Below are positions 10,988-24,605 of a stretch of 64,000 nt of DNA, piece after piece. Position 1 is the stretch's first letter; the number at the start of each line of letters is the position of its first letter. A program made the translations under genes and the position numbers. A model generated the notes under the pieces. It was not told the DNA's origin. It saw only the letters and a program-made list of their open reading frames with translations, and made no database searches. The DNA comes from Hydrangea macrophylla (Eukaryota; Streptophyta; Magnoliopsida; Cornales; Hydrangeaceae): the NCBI GenBank assembly GCA_033977485.1, contig CM066994.1, positions 27,186,681 to 27,250,680 on the forward strand, in the 5' to 3' direction.

Positions 10988-13900
10988 ATGCCAAAGAAGA
11001 AGGGCAAGAAGACCGCCGATTCAACCGGTCAGGAAGACCTACAGATTGAGACGCGGGCGACCTCCATGACCTCCGACCAGGTCGCAGTAGCGCTGGAGCG
11101 GCTCTTGGAAGGCCAGCTCCGGACACAACAGCAAATAGATGCGCTCATAGCCCAGAATGAAAAAGTGGTCGAGGACTACGAGAAAAGCCCTTCGTCGGAG
11201 AAGCGGCCTGAAAAGAGCACTCCCAGTCAGAGGCCCGAAAGGAGCTCTCCCAGCAAGAAGCCTGTCCGGACCCGCGGAAAGACTAGGTCCGTTCCAGGGT
11301 CCCAACTAAACCGGGAAAGCCGGGCAGAGGGAGAGCGTAGCCAGCCTGCCAAGCGCCCACAGGAAGGACCTCGGTATGTCCCTCGCCGAGCGCGACGAGT
11401 AGAGGATGCCCGGATCCTCATCGAACGGCGGCGAGCTGCAAGGGGAGAAGCATCCGGACGAAAGGTCAGGAAACCGGTCGACGATCCGCCCGCCCTCAGC
11501 CGTGATGATCTCAGGCACAGGCTATCCCGGACTCGTAGCCGAGTGCTATCCCCAAGATCGACGCGCTTCGAGGACGAGGCATCATCGTCCGATCCAACTT
11601 ACTACTCAGGTGCAGAGAGAAGGATCGGGCGTACTGATGTCAAGGCCCAGGTCGAGGAGCTGCAGCAGCAGATTGAGAGACTGAACCGCAAGTCCGGCCA
11701 CGACCTCACTAATACAGAAACGGAGTCACCCTACACTGCCCGGGTGACACAGTTCCCGATTCCGCGGAAGTTCAAACCCCCTCATCTCAGCTCATACGAC
11801 GGCAAGGGGAGTCCAGTGGACCACATCCGCACCTATAAGGCGTAGATGGCACTGGTCACTACCACGGACGAGTTGCTATGCCTGGCATTCCCCAGTACTC
11901 TAAAGGGATCAGCCGCGCAATGGTTCCATGCTCTGAAACCGCGGACGGTTGACGATTTCAAGACCCTCGGCAAACTCTTCATCAGTCAGTTTGTCGGGAT
12001 GCTGGACCGGTCGCAGCCAGACACCCAGCTGCTAGCTGTCAAGCAGCAAAGGGGGGAATCTTTGAGGGAGTACGTAGATCGTTTCAACCAGCAGAGGCTT
12101 TTGATTCGCAACCTCAATGAGACCGCCGCTATCATGGCTTTCTGCTCAGGAGTTCAGCACACCAAGGTGGCCACGTCCTTTCATCGCAATCGACCGGCCA
12201 CCCTGGTGGAACTCTCGGAAAGAGTAGGGAAGTACATAGACACCGAAGAATTCCTGAAGGCGAAGCGCGCCAGCCAGACGGGAGACGAGTCCCCAAAGGC
12301 AAAGCGCAAACGCGAGGGATTTGAGAAAGGTCCGGGAAAGAAGCCAAAGCAAGACCAAAGAGAGGCTAGGGGTCAGCCCCCAACAGCTTTTACACCTCTT
12401 TCCCGACCCATACATGAGGTGATGGCCGCCGCAGAGGCGCAGAGGTTGCTTCCGCAGCCTACTAAGCTCAGAGCCCCTCCCGGCAAGAGGAATCGGGAGA
12501 AGTTCTGCCGTTATCACAAGGATCACGGCCATGAAACGGAGGATTGCTTCAAGTTGAAAATAGCAATCGAGAAGCTGATCGAGCAGGGCCATCTTGCCGA
12601 GTTTGTCCCAGCAGACAGGCGACCCCGACAGGATGCCCGAGCTCCCGGTCAGCCCCCTCCACCGCACGGCCACATCAACGTGATCTCCGGAGGAACATCT
12701 GGCGGAGGTGATTCACAGTCGGCACGGAAGAGGCATGCCCGAGCATCCCGAGCGGATGTATGGCAGGTCCAATCCACCGGCCCCTCACCAACTGACGTCC
12801 TGACGTTCTCATCCGATGATATACATGGCCTCCACTGCCCCCACGACGACCCGCTGGTAGTGACACTGTCTATAGCGAACTACATGGTCCAAAGGGTACT
12901 AGTTGACACGGGCAGCTCGTCGGATATAATGTTCGCAGCGGCATTCGACCAACTCGGGGTCGATAGAGATCGGCTCCGGCCAGTCGCTACTCCCCTGGTT
13001 GGATTCAACGGCTCTAGCACCCAACCGCTCGGCACGATCGAACTCCCGGTACTCATGGGGACCTATCCACAACAGGTTTCCCTGCTCACCAATTTCGTGA
13101 TAGTGGATGCCCCATCGGCCTACAACGTCATCCTTGGGAGGCCGACCCTCAACAGAGCACGAGCAGTTGTCTCCACATACAGCCTAACCGTAAAATTCCC
13201 GACTCCTCAGGGACCGGGATGCTTGCAAGGAGACCAGACCACGGCTCGGAGTTGTTATGTTAGCTCGTTGCGACGGGGGGAAATCACCGAGACTCTGAAT
13301 GTCCAAGAAATGGATCCCCGGGACCCGAGGGACATGATAGGGCCGATGGAAGAATTGGAGCAAGTTGTGCTGGATCCGGAGCACCCGGATCGGACGATCA
13401 ACGTAGGCGCGTTGCTGGAGCCTGCCTTGAAAGAAAAATTGGTCCAGTTCCTGAAGCAAAACCAGGATGTCTTTGCGTGGAGTCATGAGGACATGCCCGG
13501 GATTGATCCCCGAGTGATGTCCCATCACCTCAATGTTAGCCCAGACTGCTGTCCGGTAAAGCAGAAGAGAAGGGGCATGGCGTCTGAAAGGCAAAAAGCT
13601 GTAAGTGAGGAGGTAGAGAAGCTATTAAAAGCTGGCTCCATCCGGGAGGTCCACTACCCCGACTGGCTAGCCAACGTTGTTCTGGTCAAGAAGAGCAATG
13701 GCAAGTGGAGGATGTGTGTGGACTTCACTGACCTCAACAAGGCCTGTCCTAAGGACTGTTATCCGTTGCCCAGGATAGACCTCCTTGTTGATTCAACGGC
13801 AGGCCACTCACTCCTGTCGTTCATGGATGCCTACTCGGGGTACAATCAGATCAGCATGTACCCCGGGGATGAAGAGAAGACAGCGTTCATCACCGACCAA

Positions 13901-16588
13901 GGCACGTACTGTTACAGGGTCATGCCCTTCGGCCTTAAGAACGCCGGGGCTACATACCAGCGCTTGGTCAACTTCATGTTCAAAGATCTTATCGGAAAGT
14001 CCATGGAGGTATACGTGGACGATCTCCTGGTCAAGAGCCGAGATGAACCCGATCACCTGGAGCATCTGGCCGGGGCCTTCAGTATTTTGAGAAAATTCAG
14101 GATGAGGCTGAACCCGGCCAAGTGCACCTTTGGGGTCTCATCCGGGAAGTTCCTCGGTCATCTGGTCAGCAGACGGGGAATAGAGGCAAACCCTGACAAA
14201 ATCCAGGCCATCATCAACATGCGGTCACCCAAGTCAACAAAGGAAGTTCAGAGTTTAGCCGGACGGGTGGCCGCACTAAATAGATTCGTTTCCAGAGCAA
14301 CTGATCGTTGCCTACCATTCTTTAGAATCCTCCGTAAAGCTTTTCAATGGTCGGAGGAGTGCGAGGAGGCGTTCCAGGAGCTTAAGAAATACCAGGCCTC
14401 TCCACCTCTACTCACGACACCTACGGTCGGAGAAGAACTGTTCCTGTACTTGGCGGTGTCGCCATCGGCAGTCAGCTCAGCACTTGTTCGGGAAGAGCAC
14501 GGGATACAGTTCCCAGTGTATTACACCAGCCGAGCACTGCAAGGCGCGGAAAGCCGGTACTCCCGCATCGAGAAACTGGCCTTCGCCCTCGTTACATCGG
14601 CCCGAAGGCTCCGCCCGTACTTCCAGGACCATGCCATCGTAGTACTGACAGACCAACCCCTCCGCAAAATTCTCTCTCGGCCGGACACATCCGGAAGGCT
14701 CGTCAAATGGGCCCTGGAACTGGAGGAGTTTGAGGTAAACTACAGACCACGGACGGCCATCAAGGGACAAGCCGTCGCAGATTTCCTGGTCGAGTTTACG
14801 TATCCAGAAGACCCGATAGAAGAACTCGAGCCTCCAGCCTTACCGCCCGGATTGCTCGCCGGCATCCCCACATGGATACTGCATGTCGATGGCTCTTCCA
14901 ACCGGCAGGGCAGTGGGGCCGGGATTATCCTGACCACCCCCGAGGGCATCCAGCTTGAATATGCTTTGAGATTCGGGTTTCGTGCCTCCAACAACGAGGC
15001 CGAGTACGAAGCCCTCCTGGTTGGGCTGCAATTAGCCGTTTCGATGAGTGCACAACAGGTCGAGAGCTACAGCGACTCCCAGCTCGTGGTCAATCAGGTA
15101 AACCAAGAATACGAAGCACGGGAAGATAGCATGATGGCCTACTTAGCACTCGTCCGAACAGCGTCCAAACAACTCCGAGGCTTTTCCATCACTCGAATAC
15201 CCAGAGAAGAGAACACCAGGGCTGACCGGCTCGCCCTCCTCGCATCATCGGCTGAGTCAGACTTGCCCGGGATAAGGATACAATTCCTACCCGAGCCAAG
15301 TGTGATCAACTCAGAAGGCATGGAGGTCGACCCGGTCACTCTGGGACCCAGCTGGATGGATCCGATCATGACTTTCTTGACGACAGGAAGGCTACCGGAC
15401 GAGAAAGAGGAAGCAAGACGGGTCAAGTACCGAGCAGCACGATATCATGTCCTAGACGGTGTCCTTTATAAAAGGGGGTTCACCATCCCGTACCTTCGTT
15501 GTGTTCATCCTACGCAAGTTCAAGCAATACTGTACGAAATTCACGAAGGCGTGTGCGGGAACCACGTAGGGAGTCGGACACTCTCAAGAAAGGCCCTACT
15601 ACAGGGGTACTACTGGCCAACCATGGCCCGGGATTCGCAGGAGTACGTTCGAAGGTGTGACAAGTGCCAACGGTACTCTCCCATGATAAACCAACCAGGA
15701 GAACTTCAGACACCGGTCCAAAGCCCTTGGCCATTCGCCCAATGGGGAATCGACATCGTTGGTCCCTTGCCAACGGGAAAGGTGCAGGTCAAGTTTGCTG
15801 TGATAGCCGTTGATTACTTCACAAAGTGGGCGGAGGCCGAGCCCCTGGCAACAATAACCGAGAGAAAGATGGAACATTTTGTGGAGAGAAATATCCTTAG
15901 CAGGTTCGGTATTCCGCGAGTCCTGATTAGCGACAATGGAAGACAGTTTGATACACCCGTCTTTAGACAGTTCTGCTCGGACTATGGAATATTGAACCAT
16001 TACTCTTCTCCTGAGCACCCACAAGCTAATGGTCAGGCCGAAGTAACCAACCGTACGATTTTGCAGTCGATTAAGACGAGGCTCGAAGGTGCTAAAGGCC
16101 TGTGGGCCGACGAACTCCCGGCCCTTCTGTGGGCCTACCGTACCACACCCCGGGCGGCAACAGGCGAAACCCCCTTTTCCTTGACTTATGGTTTCGAGGC
16201 AGTAGTCCCCACGGAGCTTGGGCTACCCACGTACCGGGTGGCCACCTTCAATGACCCAGATAATGGAGAGGCCCTCAGGACGAAACTAGACCTGGTCGAG
16301 GAGAAAAGAGACCAAGCTTATCTCAAGGTGGCAGCTTACAAGCAAAGGGTCTCACGGTATTACAATAGTAAGGTGAAGCATCGTAGTTTCCAGGTTGGGG
16401 ACCTTGTTCTTAAAGCAGTGAACCAGTCAACCCGAGTCCCAAGCCATGGGAAGTTGGGAGCAAACTGGGAAGGACCATATACAGTCACTCGGGTCAACCG
16501 ACCAGGAACCTACTGGCTACAAAGTATGGATGGGCACGACCTCAGCCACCCCTGGAACGTACAACATCTCCGCAAGTACTATCAGTAG
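10988..16588 (+). CDS. Gypsy-1 Gag-Pro-Pol polyprotein, one in-frame TAG
   Basis: The frame runs from ATG 10988 to the stop ending 16588, broken only by TAG at 11843-11845; the next codon is in the same frame. The first part (285 aa) is a charged Gag N-terminus. Numbering from 11846: Gag core about residues 1-130, a CCHC-like knuckle with Cys/His spaced C-x2-H-x4-H-x4-C near 221-234, protease with VDTGSSS near 352, reverse transcriptase with YVDD near 723, a Gypsy-type RNase H about 830-985, a second archaeal-type RNase H about 1008-1135 (D, E, D, D present), and integrase from about 1230 with the HHCC region and D, D, E near 1301, 1363 and 1398. The first RNase H has lost its first Asp (AVSPS where DAS is usual), as expected when the second takes over. 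The TAG follows Ala and precedes Met; it could be CAG mutated to TAG or a readthrough codon. Confidence 0.93.
11843..11845 (+). other. In-frame TAG within Gypsy-1 gag
   Basis: The frame is the same before and after (10988 and 11846 both have remainder 2 on division by 3). Coding similarity to Gag continues directly across it. Either a point nonsense mutation (CAG to TAG in a CHG context fits methylation damage) or a suppressible stop. Confidence 0.85.
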
Positions 16589-17572
16589 CACATAGCTACG
16601 GGAGTCTAGTGTTATGAGGAGAATTCTTTTTCTACGTAGCCTTGATAGGACAATTGTTACAGATTGCTATTTTTTGAATAAAATGGAAAGTTTGCTTTGA
16701 AACATTATTCCCTTCGGTACATCAGGCTTACCCAAAAGACCTCGGGCCTAACCCCGAGGCACCAAAAGACCTCGGGCCTAACCCCGAGGCATCAAAAGGA
16801 CCCTGCAACCACCCATGTTCCAGGTCGGTTTCCTATGGTCGATCCCCAACACGCCCCCTCCTTAACAGGAGCCCTGGGGGTAAAAGGGTCCTACACCTAA
16901 ACAGGAAATTAACTAAAGCTATGCTTAGGTCCAGCCGACGATGGGGCCAAACCCCTAGGTGGCCAGCGATGGCAAGCTTCAAAAGGACCCTGCGACCACC
17001 CATGTTCCAGGTCGGTTTCCTATGGTCGATCCCCAACACGCGCCCCTCCTTAACAGGAGCCCTGGGGGCAAGAGGGTTCCATACCTAAACAGGAAATTAG
17101 TTAAAGTTTCGCCTAGGTCCAGCCAGCGATGGGGCCAAAACCCCTAGGTGGCCAACGATGGCAAGCTTCAAATGCTCCTGCAACCACCCATGTTCCAGGT
17201 CGATTCCCTACGGCCATTCAGTCCCGTACTCCCGCACTCCTGCCTTAGCAAAATGCTTGGGGGGCAGGGGACAGGAGGACAAAGGGTAACGCTAAGGCCA
17301 AAACAGGGAATTATATCATTCGACTAGGTGTTCTGTGGGTTACGGTCCTAAAGCATTTGCTAAGGCAGATGTTAGGTTGGCCAAGGCCGTACGGATACTA
17401 GCAAAAGTTAAAAGCACAGTACAACAAAATTAACGGAAGGATAACCTCAAGGGCCTTTTCATTAAGTAAAATGAGTGTACAAAGCTTGGGGGGCAATTGT
17501 AGTAGCATCCCCGAAAAATAAAAGTCTACAAACGATAAAAGCAAATAAGCAGGAAGGAGAGACAGGGAAGTC
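16589..17572. repeat. Gypsy-1 post-pol spacer with tandem repeats
   Basis: Two 30-bp units (16734-16760 and 16764-16790) each contain the hairpin CCTCGGG-cctaa-CCCCGAGG. They are followed by units of about 187 bp starting at 16794, 16981 and, partially, about 17169; each contains CCACCCATGTTCCAGGTCG. The last part (about 17457-17525) matches 20450-20515 and looks like the duplicated 3' end of the antisense genes. No gene. Confidence 0.8.
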
Positions 17573-17846
17573 AGTTTTCCGCATTAATCACGTTCTCGGT
17601 CTCCCCGGCCTGTTCCCCCGGAATGGTAAGTCCCTCCTCCGCTAAGCCTCCCTCCGGGGTAGGCTCGGTGGCCTCAGCAACGACCACAGGATCTCCAACG
17701 GCCGCAAGCCCCTCGCCAGCAGCTGGAGCTTCACCGAGTCCGGGATCCTCACCGATGTCCCAGTAATCCGAATCAATCCCCGCGTAGGCCGAGAGGACCC
17801 ACTCGGGGTGGTCCCGAGCTACCCGCCGCTTCAGATCCTCATAACC

Positions 17847-18867
17847 TTAGAAGAAGCCATCGTCAAAAGCTCCTTCCAAGGCCTCTGCGGAAGGCGCCTC
17901 GGTCACCGCTTTAGCCTGGGCTTCGGCTGCCGCGATAAGGGCCCGGGAAGTTTCCAGTTCGGCCAAAGCCGCTGCCAGGTTCGCCTGAGCCGCCCCTAAG
18001 CTCAAGGCCAGCGACTTCGTCTTGCTCGTCTCCACGGCCAGGGCAGCTTTTGCTACTTGCAGCTCTTTCCGTTCCTCAGAAAGGGCGGCTTCAGCGGCGC
18101 CCACCTTCTCGGCCAGGGATGAGTGGACGGATTCAGATCCCGCAGCTATGCAGCCAACCTACGGCAGGAGAACACACATTGGTTAAACAAGTAATAAGTG
18201 CAGGGCAAGTCCGCGTTTAAACAAAAAGAAGCAGAACACTCACCAGGTGGGAGACGCTATATAGCCATCCTTGGATCCCTTGGGGGGTTAGCTCGGCACA
18301 CGCTGTCACCTGGCTTGGCGCGAGGCAGGGCCTGAGTCTCTCCCGGGCCTCGTCATGCCCGCCCGGGGGCAAACCCGATGGAACATCAGCCCTGGGCACG
18401 GGCTCTTCAACAGCCGGCCTGGGGGGAACCGATGTCCCTACGGGACTTGGACGGGTATTGGTCCCGTGGCGAATGCGCCTGAGTGGGCGGTCGCCGCCTG
18501 GAACCTCGGTGGCCGGCCTCTTTCCTTGGGCGATTGCCACCCGAGCGGCAGCAGCGGCGGTAGCGGCGACCTGTCTCTCCCGCAGCTGATCCAAGTTGCG
18601 TTTGGGAGCCATTTCTGTAGAAACAAAGATCGCACGATCAAAGGTGCAAGGGGCAGAAATAGTACAAGTACATGTTACTGGGACACTTACCAGGGATGAT
18701 GGGTGTAAAGCTGGGGGCCGGAATAGGCGGCTCAGGGGAATATTTAGCGATGAGCCCTCCCGACCGGGACAGCACGTTCCAGATACTGACGGGCAACTTC
18801 GCTAGCTTCAAGATCCTGGCCTGGCACGCCTCAGAGATTTCTGGGGGTTTAGTTGAGTCCGCTGTAA

Positions 18868-18898
<31 letters not shown>

Positions 18899-19713
18899 CT
18901 GGTCAACAATCCACTGTGTTCCGGATAGTTCGAGATGGCAGATAAGGTCGGAAGGGCGGTCTTACCCTTCAACTCCCTGGCCCAGGATGTCTTCAGCTGG
19001 CTCCCCGGAGCCATGTCGCAGAGATGAAGGGTAGACACCTGGAAGAATTTTCCCTTCCACCCTTTATTATTACTAGGGCAGTTGTCAATGATTTTCCTGC
19101 CCGGACGGGCAGAGAACGAGAAAAACCCCAACTCGTTATGCACAGGGAATGGCCGGTAAGCCCAAAGGAACTCCTGTAGGGTAAGATCATACCCGAACGC
19201 CTGGGGCCACAATGATATACACCCCATCAAGAACCTCCACCCGTTGGGAGCCAACTGACCGGGAGCGATGTCCAGAAAAATCAATATGTCCCGAGCCACC
19301 GGGTGAAGCGGAAGTCGGAGGCCCGCCATCATAGCGTCCTCAAACAGGGTGACGAACCCTGACTGATATAGGTGCGCGCCGCCGGAATTTACGGCTAGGG
19401 CGCAACCGTCAGGAAGGGAGTACCTCTCCCTAATCCGGCGAAGGTCTCCAGAATGAAGAACGGAAGAGGTGGACTCACAAGCGAAGACCGTGCGGTCGGT
19501 CCCCTCAGGCAGCTCGTCGCCTAAACCCCTCAAAACGGAGGCGACAGGGGCCTCCTCAGAAGACTGACTACTGGACAGGCGAATAGGGATCCAGGCCCCG
19601 CTTTGGTGGTCGGACGGGGATTCCGGGAGCTGGCCTTGGCTAGCACCAGGGGACCCCGACCGATACTGCTCACTCTCCGATCTCGACGCGGAATTGAAGC
19701 CGGAGTGCTCCAT
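17847..19713 (-). CDS. Gypsy-1 antisense gene B, Transposase_28-like with coiled coil, four coding exons
   Basis: Minus strand. Exons 19713-18966, 18861-18691, 18614-18244 and 18158-17847 join in frame to 533 aa, each with GT donor and AG acceptor. The start at 19713 is chosen because similarity begins there; a leader intron is likely (donor CAG/GTTAGT near 19812). Exon 1 contains the conserved block AGLRLPLHP ... IAPGQLAPNGWR and the NNKGWKGKFF stretch of the family annotated as putative gypsy-type transposon (Pfam Transposase_28; domain from memory, not searched). Exon 4 is Ala/Glu-rich and predicted to form a coiled coil. Coding-like sequence continues past the TAA at 17849-17847 to about 17573, so the true C-terminus has probably been cut by a nonsense change. 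An intron poly-T tract (about 18866-18890) precedes exon 2. The function of this family is unknown. Confidence 0.75.
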
Positions 19714-20082
19714 CCCTGGCCCTCCGACAGGAAGGAACCGACACAAAGGACGACTCGCGAAGGGATCGGAAACCCCGAGCCTGATATACAGGGGGGGCAG
19801 GGTTACTAACCTGAATGGTAGCAAGTAGATGCTCCGCAGCACCAGGTAGCACTCTCTCAAAACAACGCAAGGAACACCCGTCCGGTTCAAGTGAGTTAGG
19901 GGTTCCACCTGACTCGAAAAACGCCCCGAATCTGAGAAGGAAGAAATCCCACTCCCGCTCAAACCCCACAAGGTTCGTTCTCTCCAGTTTCTCTTCGAAA
20001 GGAAAAAGGAACAGGGAAGAGAAGAAAGAAAGATCAGAGACAAGAGAATCAGGAGGGTGCGCAGGAGGTGGGGCGAGTGCTC

Positions 20083-20171
20083 CTTATATAAAAGACCTCG
20101 AACGGCCCAGATCAGAACAGATCCAGCGGTCCAGAAAATATCCCGCCCAAAACCGTCGCTTCGGTCACGTG
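20083..20171 (-). promoter_or_regulatory. Promoter of antisense gene B (TATA box and G-box)
   Basis: On minus, TATATAAGGAGCACT (TATA core 20090-20083) lies 76 bp downstream of a CACGTG G-box (20166-20171). The block from the G-box through GTCGCCTCA to the ATTAAAT run is clearly similar to the promoter of gene A at 42627-42713, with nearly the same spacing. Confidence 0.65.
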
Positions 20172-20537
20172 GGGGGTCGCCTCAAAAGGCGCGCACATTA
20201 AATACACGAAAGGACGGTTCCGTTGGCTTGTGAACGGTTTGGTTACGCCCACGTCTCCATTCGTTAGGATCTAACCTGACCAACGATTGGTTGACGCGTG
20301 GTAGCAGCGGTCCAGGCCCGAGCAGCCAGAGCCCGGGCGCATTTGCGAGCCGGTCGGGAATTAACCTCACGGAGTTGTACAGAGTTGATACACAGTTCAA
20401 AGGACTTAATGAAGGAAAAAGATGGCCTCGGGGACCTTTTTATAAAAGGAAAACTGTACAAAGACGGGAGCAATTATAGTAGCCTTCCCGGTAAAAGAAG
20501 AAAAAAAATAAGCATATATATGCAAACAAAAGTGCCC
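20172..20537. other. Spacer between antisense genes B and A
   Basis: About 365 bp. Positions 20450-20515 match 17457-17525 beyond gene B, consistent with a duplicated 3' end for gene A (poly-A signal-like AT-rich tract on minus). No gene. Confidence 0.5.
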
Positions 20538-21290
20538 TTAAGGTCTTTGGCCTTTCAAAGCCTTGACCTCCTCTTCCAGGGCAGCCACCTTCGCCGTCAG
20601 CCCCTCTACGGCCAGCTCCAGGGCGTGGACATCCACCCCCCGCAGGGCGGAATCCATCTGCAGCTCGGCGCCCATCTTCTCCACCGCCTGCAAGCGTTCT
20701 TCCATGTTCACGAGAGAGAAATCCGACCATGAGCCCGGCATGCGGGGACCGGTGAATATTTCCGGTCGGCTCCTCTTCGGTGGGGGCTGAGGCTCTTCTT
20801 CGACCTCCTTCTCCTTGCCCTTCCTGGACGGGCCCGGTGGCGGGCTTACATCCTCAGATGAGGAGGAGTCATTGCTGGTGGACAAGGTGACCGGCCCCTC
20901 GGGTTGGCCCGTCCTGCTGGCCGGGCGCGCCCCGGTCGCCATCGACCGGGTATATCGGCGCGATCCAGATGCCGCAGCGGCAGCGGTTGCAGAAGACGGT
21001 CCGACGCCCGAATTCTCCGCAGGTCTCCCTTTCAAGTAGGAGAACGACATACCGGCCTCAATGGCTTGGTCAAATGCCTCCATGTCATCCTCGGAAGGGA
21101 CGACTCCACGAAGGGCGGTGAAAGCCTGTTTGCAGAGGTCGGGATTATAATCCGCAGGAGGGCAGAGACCGTCATTCTCCACCCAGTTGCCGGCAACCAT
21201 GACCCAAGGGTACCGTTGCCAGTTCTTATTCGGGAAGTCTAGACCTCGAACCAGATCTTTTCCCTCAGTCTTGGGGCGGAAGTAGGGGCC

Positions 21291-24200
21291 TGTGGATACC
21301 GGGCTTCGGACCACTTCTCTCTGGTTGAGATTGTTTAGAAATTGATTTGAATCAAGGAAAGAAAACGAAAGGTCTGTTGAAAACAGATACAGAGTCGCCA
21401 CTTGGTCTTTAAGGAACCAAGAAACCTAATTTTGACTCACCCAAGCGGATAAGGGCACCGGCCCTTCATAACCAAAGAACTTGGTTCGGGGTTTTGGTAC
21501 GAGAGAGGAAGGAGCCTTTGTCGCGACTAAAACACCCTCTACTCGCCCCGTCTTTCGACGGGCCTCAATTAGCATCCAAATAATCATCTTATACTAGGTT
21601 TGGTTCGGCAATTAATACTATGATAGTATACTACATCACATAAGAATCTTGAAATTGAAAATCAAAAGATAAGATATCATTCATAAAATCTAAGTCAAAT
21701 ATCATACAATGTAAAGTGAAAATCACACAAATAAACCTAGGAAAAAATCGTCTAATCATATATCAATTAATCAAGTTTTCCTAATCTAAAGGGGACATGA
21801 ATTGTTCTTGAAGCAATTAATTAAAGAAATCAAAATATGCTTAGCAAACTAGAATGATGCATGTTATTTTTTTGAGAAAAGAAGATCTCTCAATCCCCGG
21901 GACGGATGAGAAAGGATGATTAGATCGAGGGGAAGCACGAACGTGTGATCAAGTTCATTCCTTATAATCTTCTTGGATTAAGAGTTACAAAAACCCCAAA
22001 TCTTGCATGAATGTATTGTATGAACCTAAAAATGTGCAAAGGTTGTAGTGTGTTTTGTGTTCATGGATTTCTAAAATGACTTAGAAGTCTAAAATGTGCA
22101 TGAATGAATGGATTAAATCAACATGGGATATATACAAATGTAGTATGAACTACTTCCTAAGATGTGAGCTAATTTGGAATACATATGAGCATCAAATCAA
22201 AGAATAAAAGTTGAAATGTGCTTGCTGTGAATAGTGGACAGACTGCATATGGCACTTTGCAACATTATAATGGGAGGTCAAACGTGCCTAGAAAAATGTG
22301 AGAAAAATCTGAGATCATTATTATTGTGTCTAGAAAATAACCCAAAAAGCCAAACACCAATAGCTATCACAGATTAAAAGAAAAAAATCAGAATGTACAC
22401 ATGACTCAGAAACAAAAGCTGCACTGTTGACTGATTTTGTATGATTTTTCATAAATCAAAGAAAAGGTTTATGATGACCCATTATATACCAAAAGTTTCC
22501 TAAGACACCCAAGTTTTATAAAAAAAATAGAAAAGGTGTATGTACAGTGATGAAAATGTCCAGAATAAGTGAAAGAAGTTGGGTGAACATTCTGTGAGAA
22601 CAGAGGCAGATTATGAATGTGAACTTCTCACATCCAAAACAAATACTCTCATATTTCTATAATTGATGGGAAAAATTAGGGACAAACTATGCTGTATTAG
22701 GAAGGTTTTCCAAGTGGTTTCATCATCATAACTTGAGTATTTAATTCAAAACAAATCTCTGAATCTGAACAGCTCACTGTTTTGGGTCATTGTTTTAGAG
22801 ATATTGAAGAAAACAAAGTTTTATTTCTTGAAATCAAATGAGAGGGATTGAGAGGGGGTTTTGAAATAGATGTTTTGAAAACATATTTCCAACACTCAAT
22901 AAGGATTATGACCACTTAGAATACTAACACCAAACTCATCATTAAGAATCTCCAAGATTGTTGGAGAGATTTATTTTATTTTTGGGCATAACTTCAATAC
23001 ATTCCAAGAATACCTTGGAAGTATTGAGGTTATGATCATCATCTATCAAACATGTTTTTGAGGTCAAGAGCTACTATCCATAAGGATTCACTCACCCCAA
23101 ACTTCATGTCATCACTTAGATGATGATGAACTAGTAAGTAAATAAAGAAAATAAAAAGAAATGAGATGAGGAGAGATGAACATATATATAATCAAGCAAG
23201 TAGATGATAATCAATAGATGATATTCATGAAGCATGAAACTTGTAGATTGGTGTATCACTCATATGTAATGACACTAGACATGAAAGAAGCTTCCACACT
23301 CTTGAATGCTCACTAAAATGGTGGTTGGGAGTATTGAATGTTGAAATAAATGGAAGTAATGAAGTGAAAACAAAGTTAGAAACTCACTTTTGTTTTGAAA
23401 AATCAAAGAAGAAAGCTTCTTTTCTCTCCACTCTAACCTTATCTCTACACTTTCTCTCCCAAACTTTCTCTAAACTTGCATTTGACTCCCCCTAAAATGA
23501 GGAGTAATGGGGTGTTTATATAGGCCAACTTGGGGTGGTTTTGGGGTTTTAAAAGTGTTCCCATTGGCTCCAAACATCTGAAATCATAAAACTATGTCGT
23601 TTTGGCTTTTAATTAATCAAAATGGGACCACAAAAATAATTACAAAAACTCACTGTTCTGGGGGAGAGTGCCGCGGCGGCACTGGGCCACTGCCGCGGCG
23701 GCAGTGGGCCAGTGCCGCGGCGGCACTGCTCCTCCCTTCGTCTGGATAATGCTGTTTAGGCCCCCTGATGTTCCGGTATTCGCGAAAAGGCCCTATTTCG
23801 TCCGAAATTCACAGAAAATGCGTATGAACTCCAAATTGAGGTTGTGATATACCGTTGGAAAGGTAATGGAGTCTACTTTACATAAAAAATAGTTCGGGGA
23901 TAGGTCACTTTGAAAAGTTTTGCGGTATTCGCGATAAAAGCCGATTTGATCGCCTTTTTCACCTTTGGAAATTCATAATAAATTCGTTTTAAATCCAGAA
24001 ATTATGTGCGATATACCGTTGGAAAGCTATTGACCTCTAGTATCCATGAAAAATATTTGAGAATTGTTTCGGCACCCCGGTTCCAAAGTCAAATTCTGGT
24101 CAAACTGGTCAAACCTGGGATTCCCGGGAAGTTCTAGAAACCTCCGGGAGTTCCCGGGAGCTGGTGTTTTCGCTCGATTTTCTTTTTGGAACTTGTTTTA

Positions 24201-24605
24201 ACACTTTTCCCGTGATTTAAAATGATTTTGGTGAATTCGGACGATTTCGGTCAAACTTGGTCAAACCTGGTCAAACCTTGGTCAAACCTGGTCAAACCTT
24301 GGTCAAACCGGTCAACGGGGACTTTCGGGGAACTTCCGGGACTTCCGGGGGTCTCTGGGAGCTGACGATTTCTTCCGGTTTTATTTAAAAACTCATTTTA
24401 TCACTTTTCTTACGACGTAGTATGTTTTCAGAACTTTGGGACCAAATCTGGGAATTTTCGGATTTTCAAGGGCATTTTGGTCATTCTGAGCATTCTGAGA
24501 GATAGAGCTGACTTCCGAGAGTCCTTTTGAATCTTTTACGATCATTGTGATCCACCAAGCTATGGGTCTCCTAAATCTGATAGCCGACAAAATGGGGTGT
24601 CTACA
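21291..24605 (-). repeat. 3' LTR of Gypsy-2
   Basis: 3315 bp. It carries the same internal features: the GC-rich block at about 23670-23728 and GGTCAAAC repeats at about 24258-24310. It is followed on minus by the GGGCC duplication. Confidence 0.95.
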
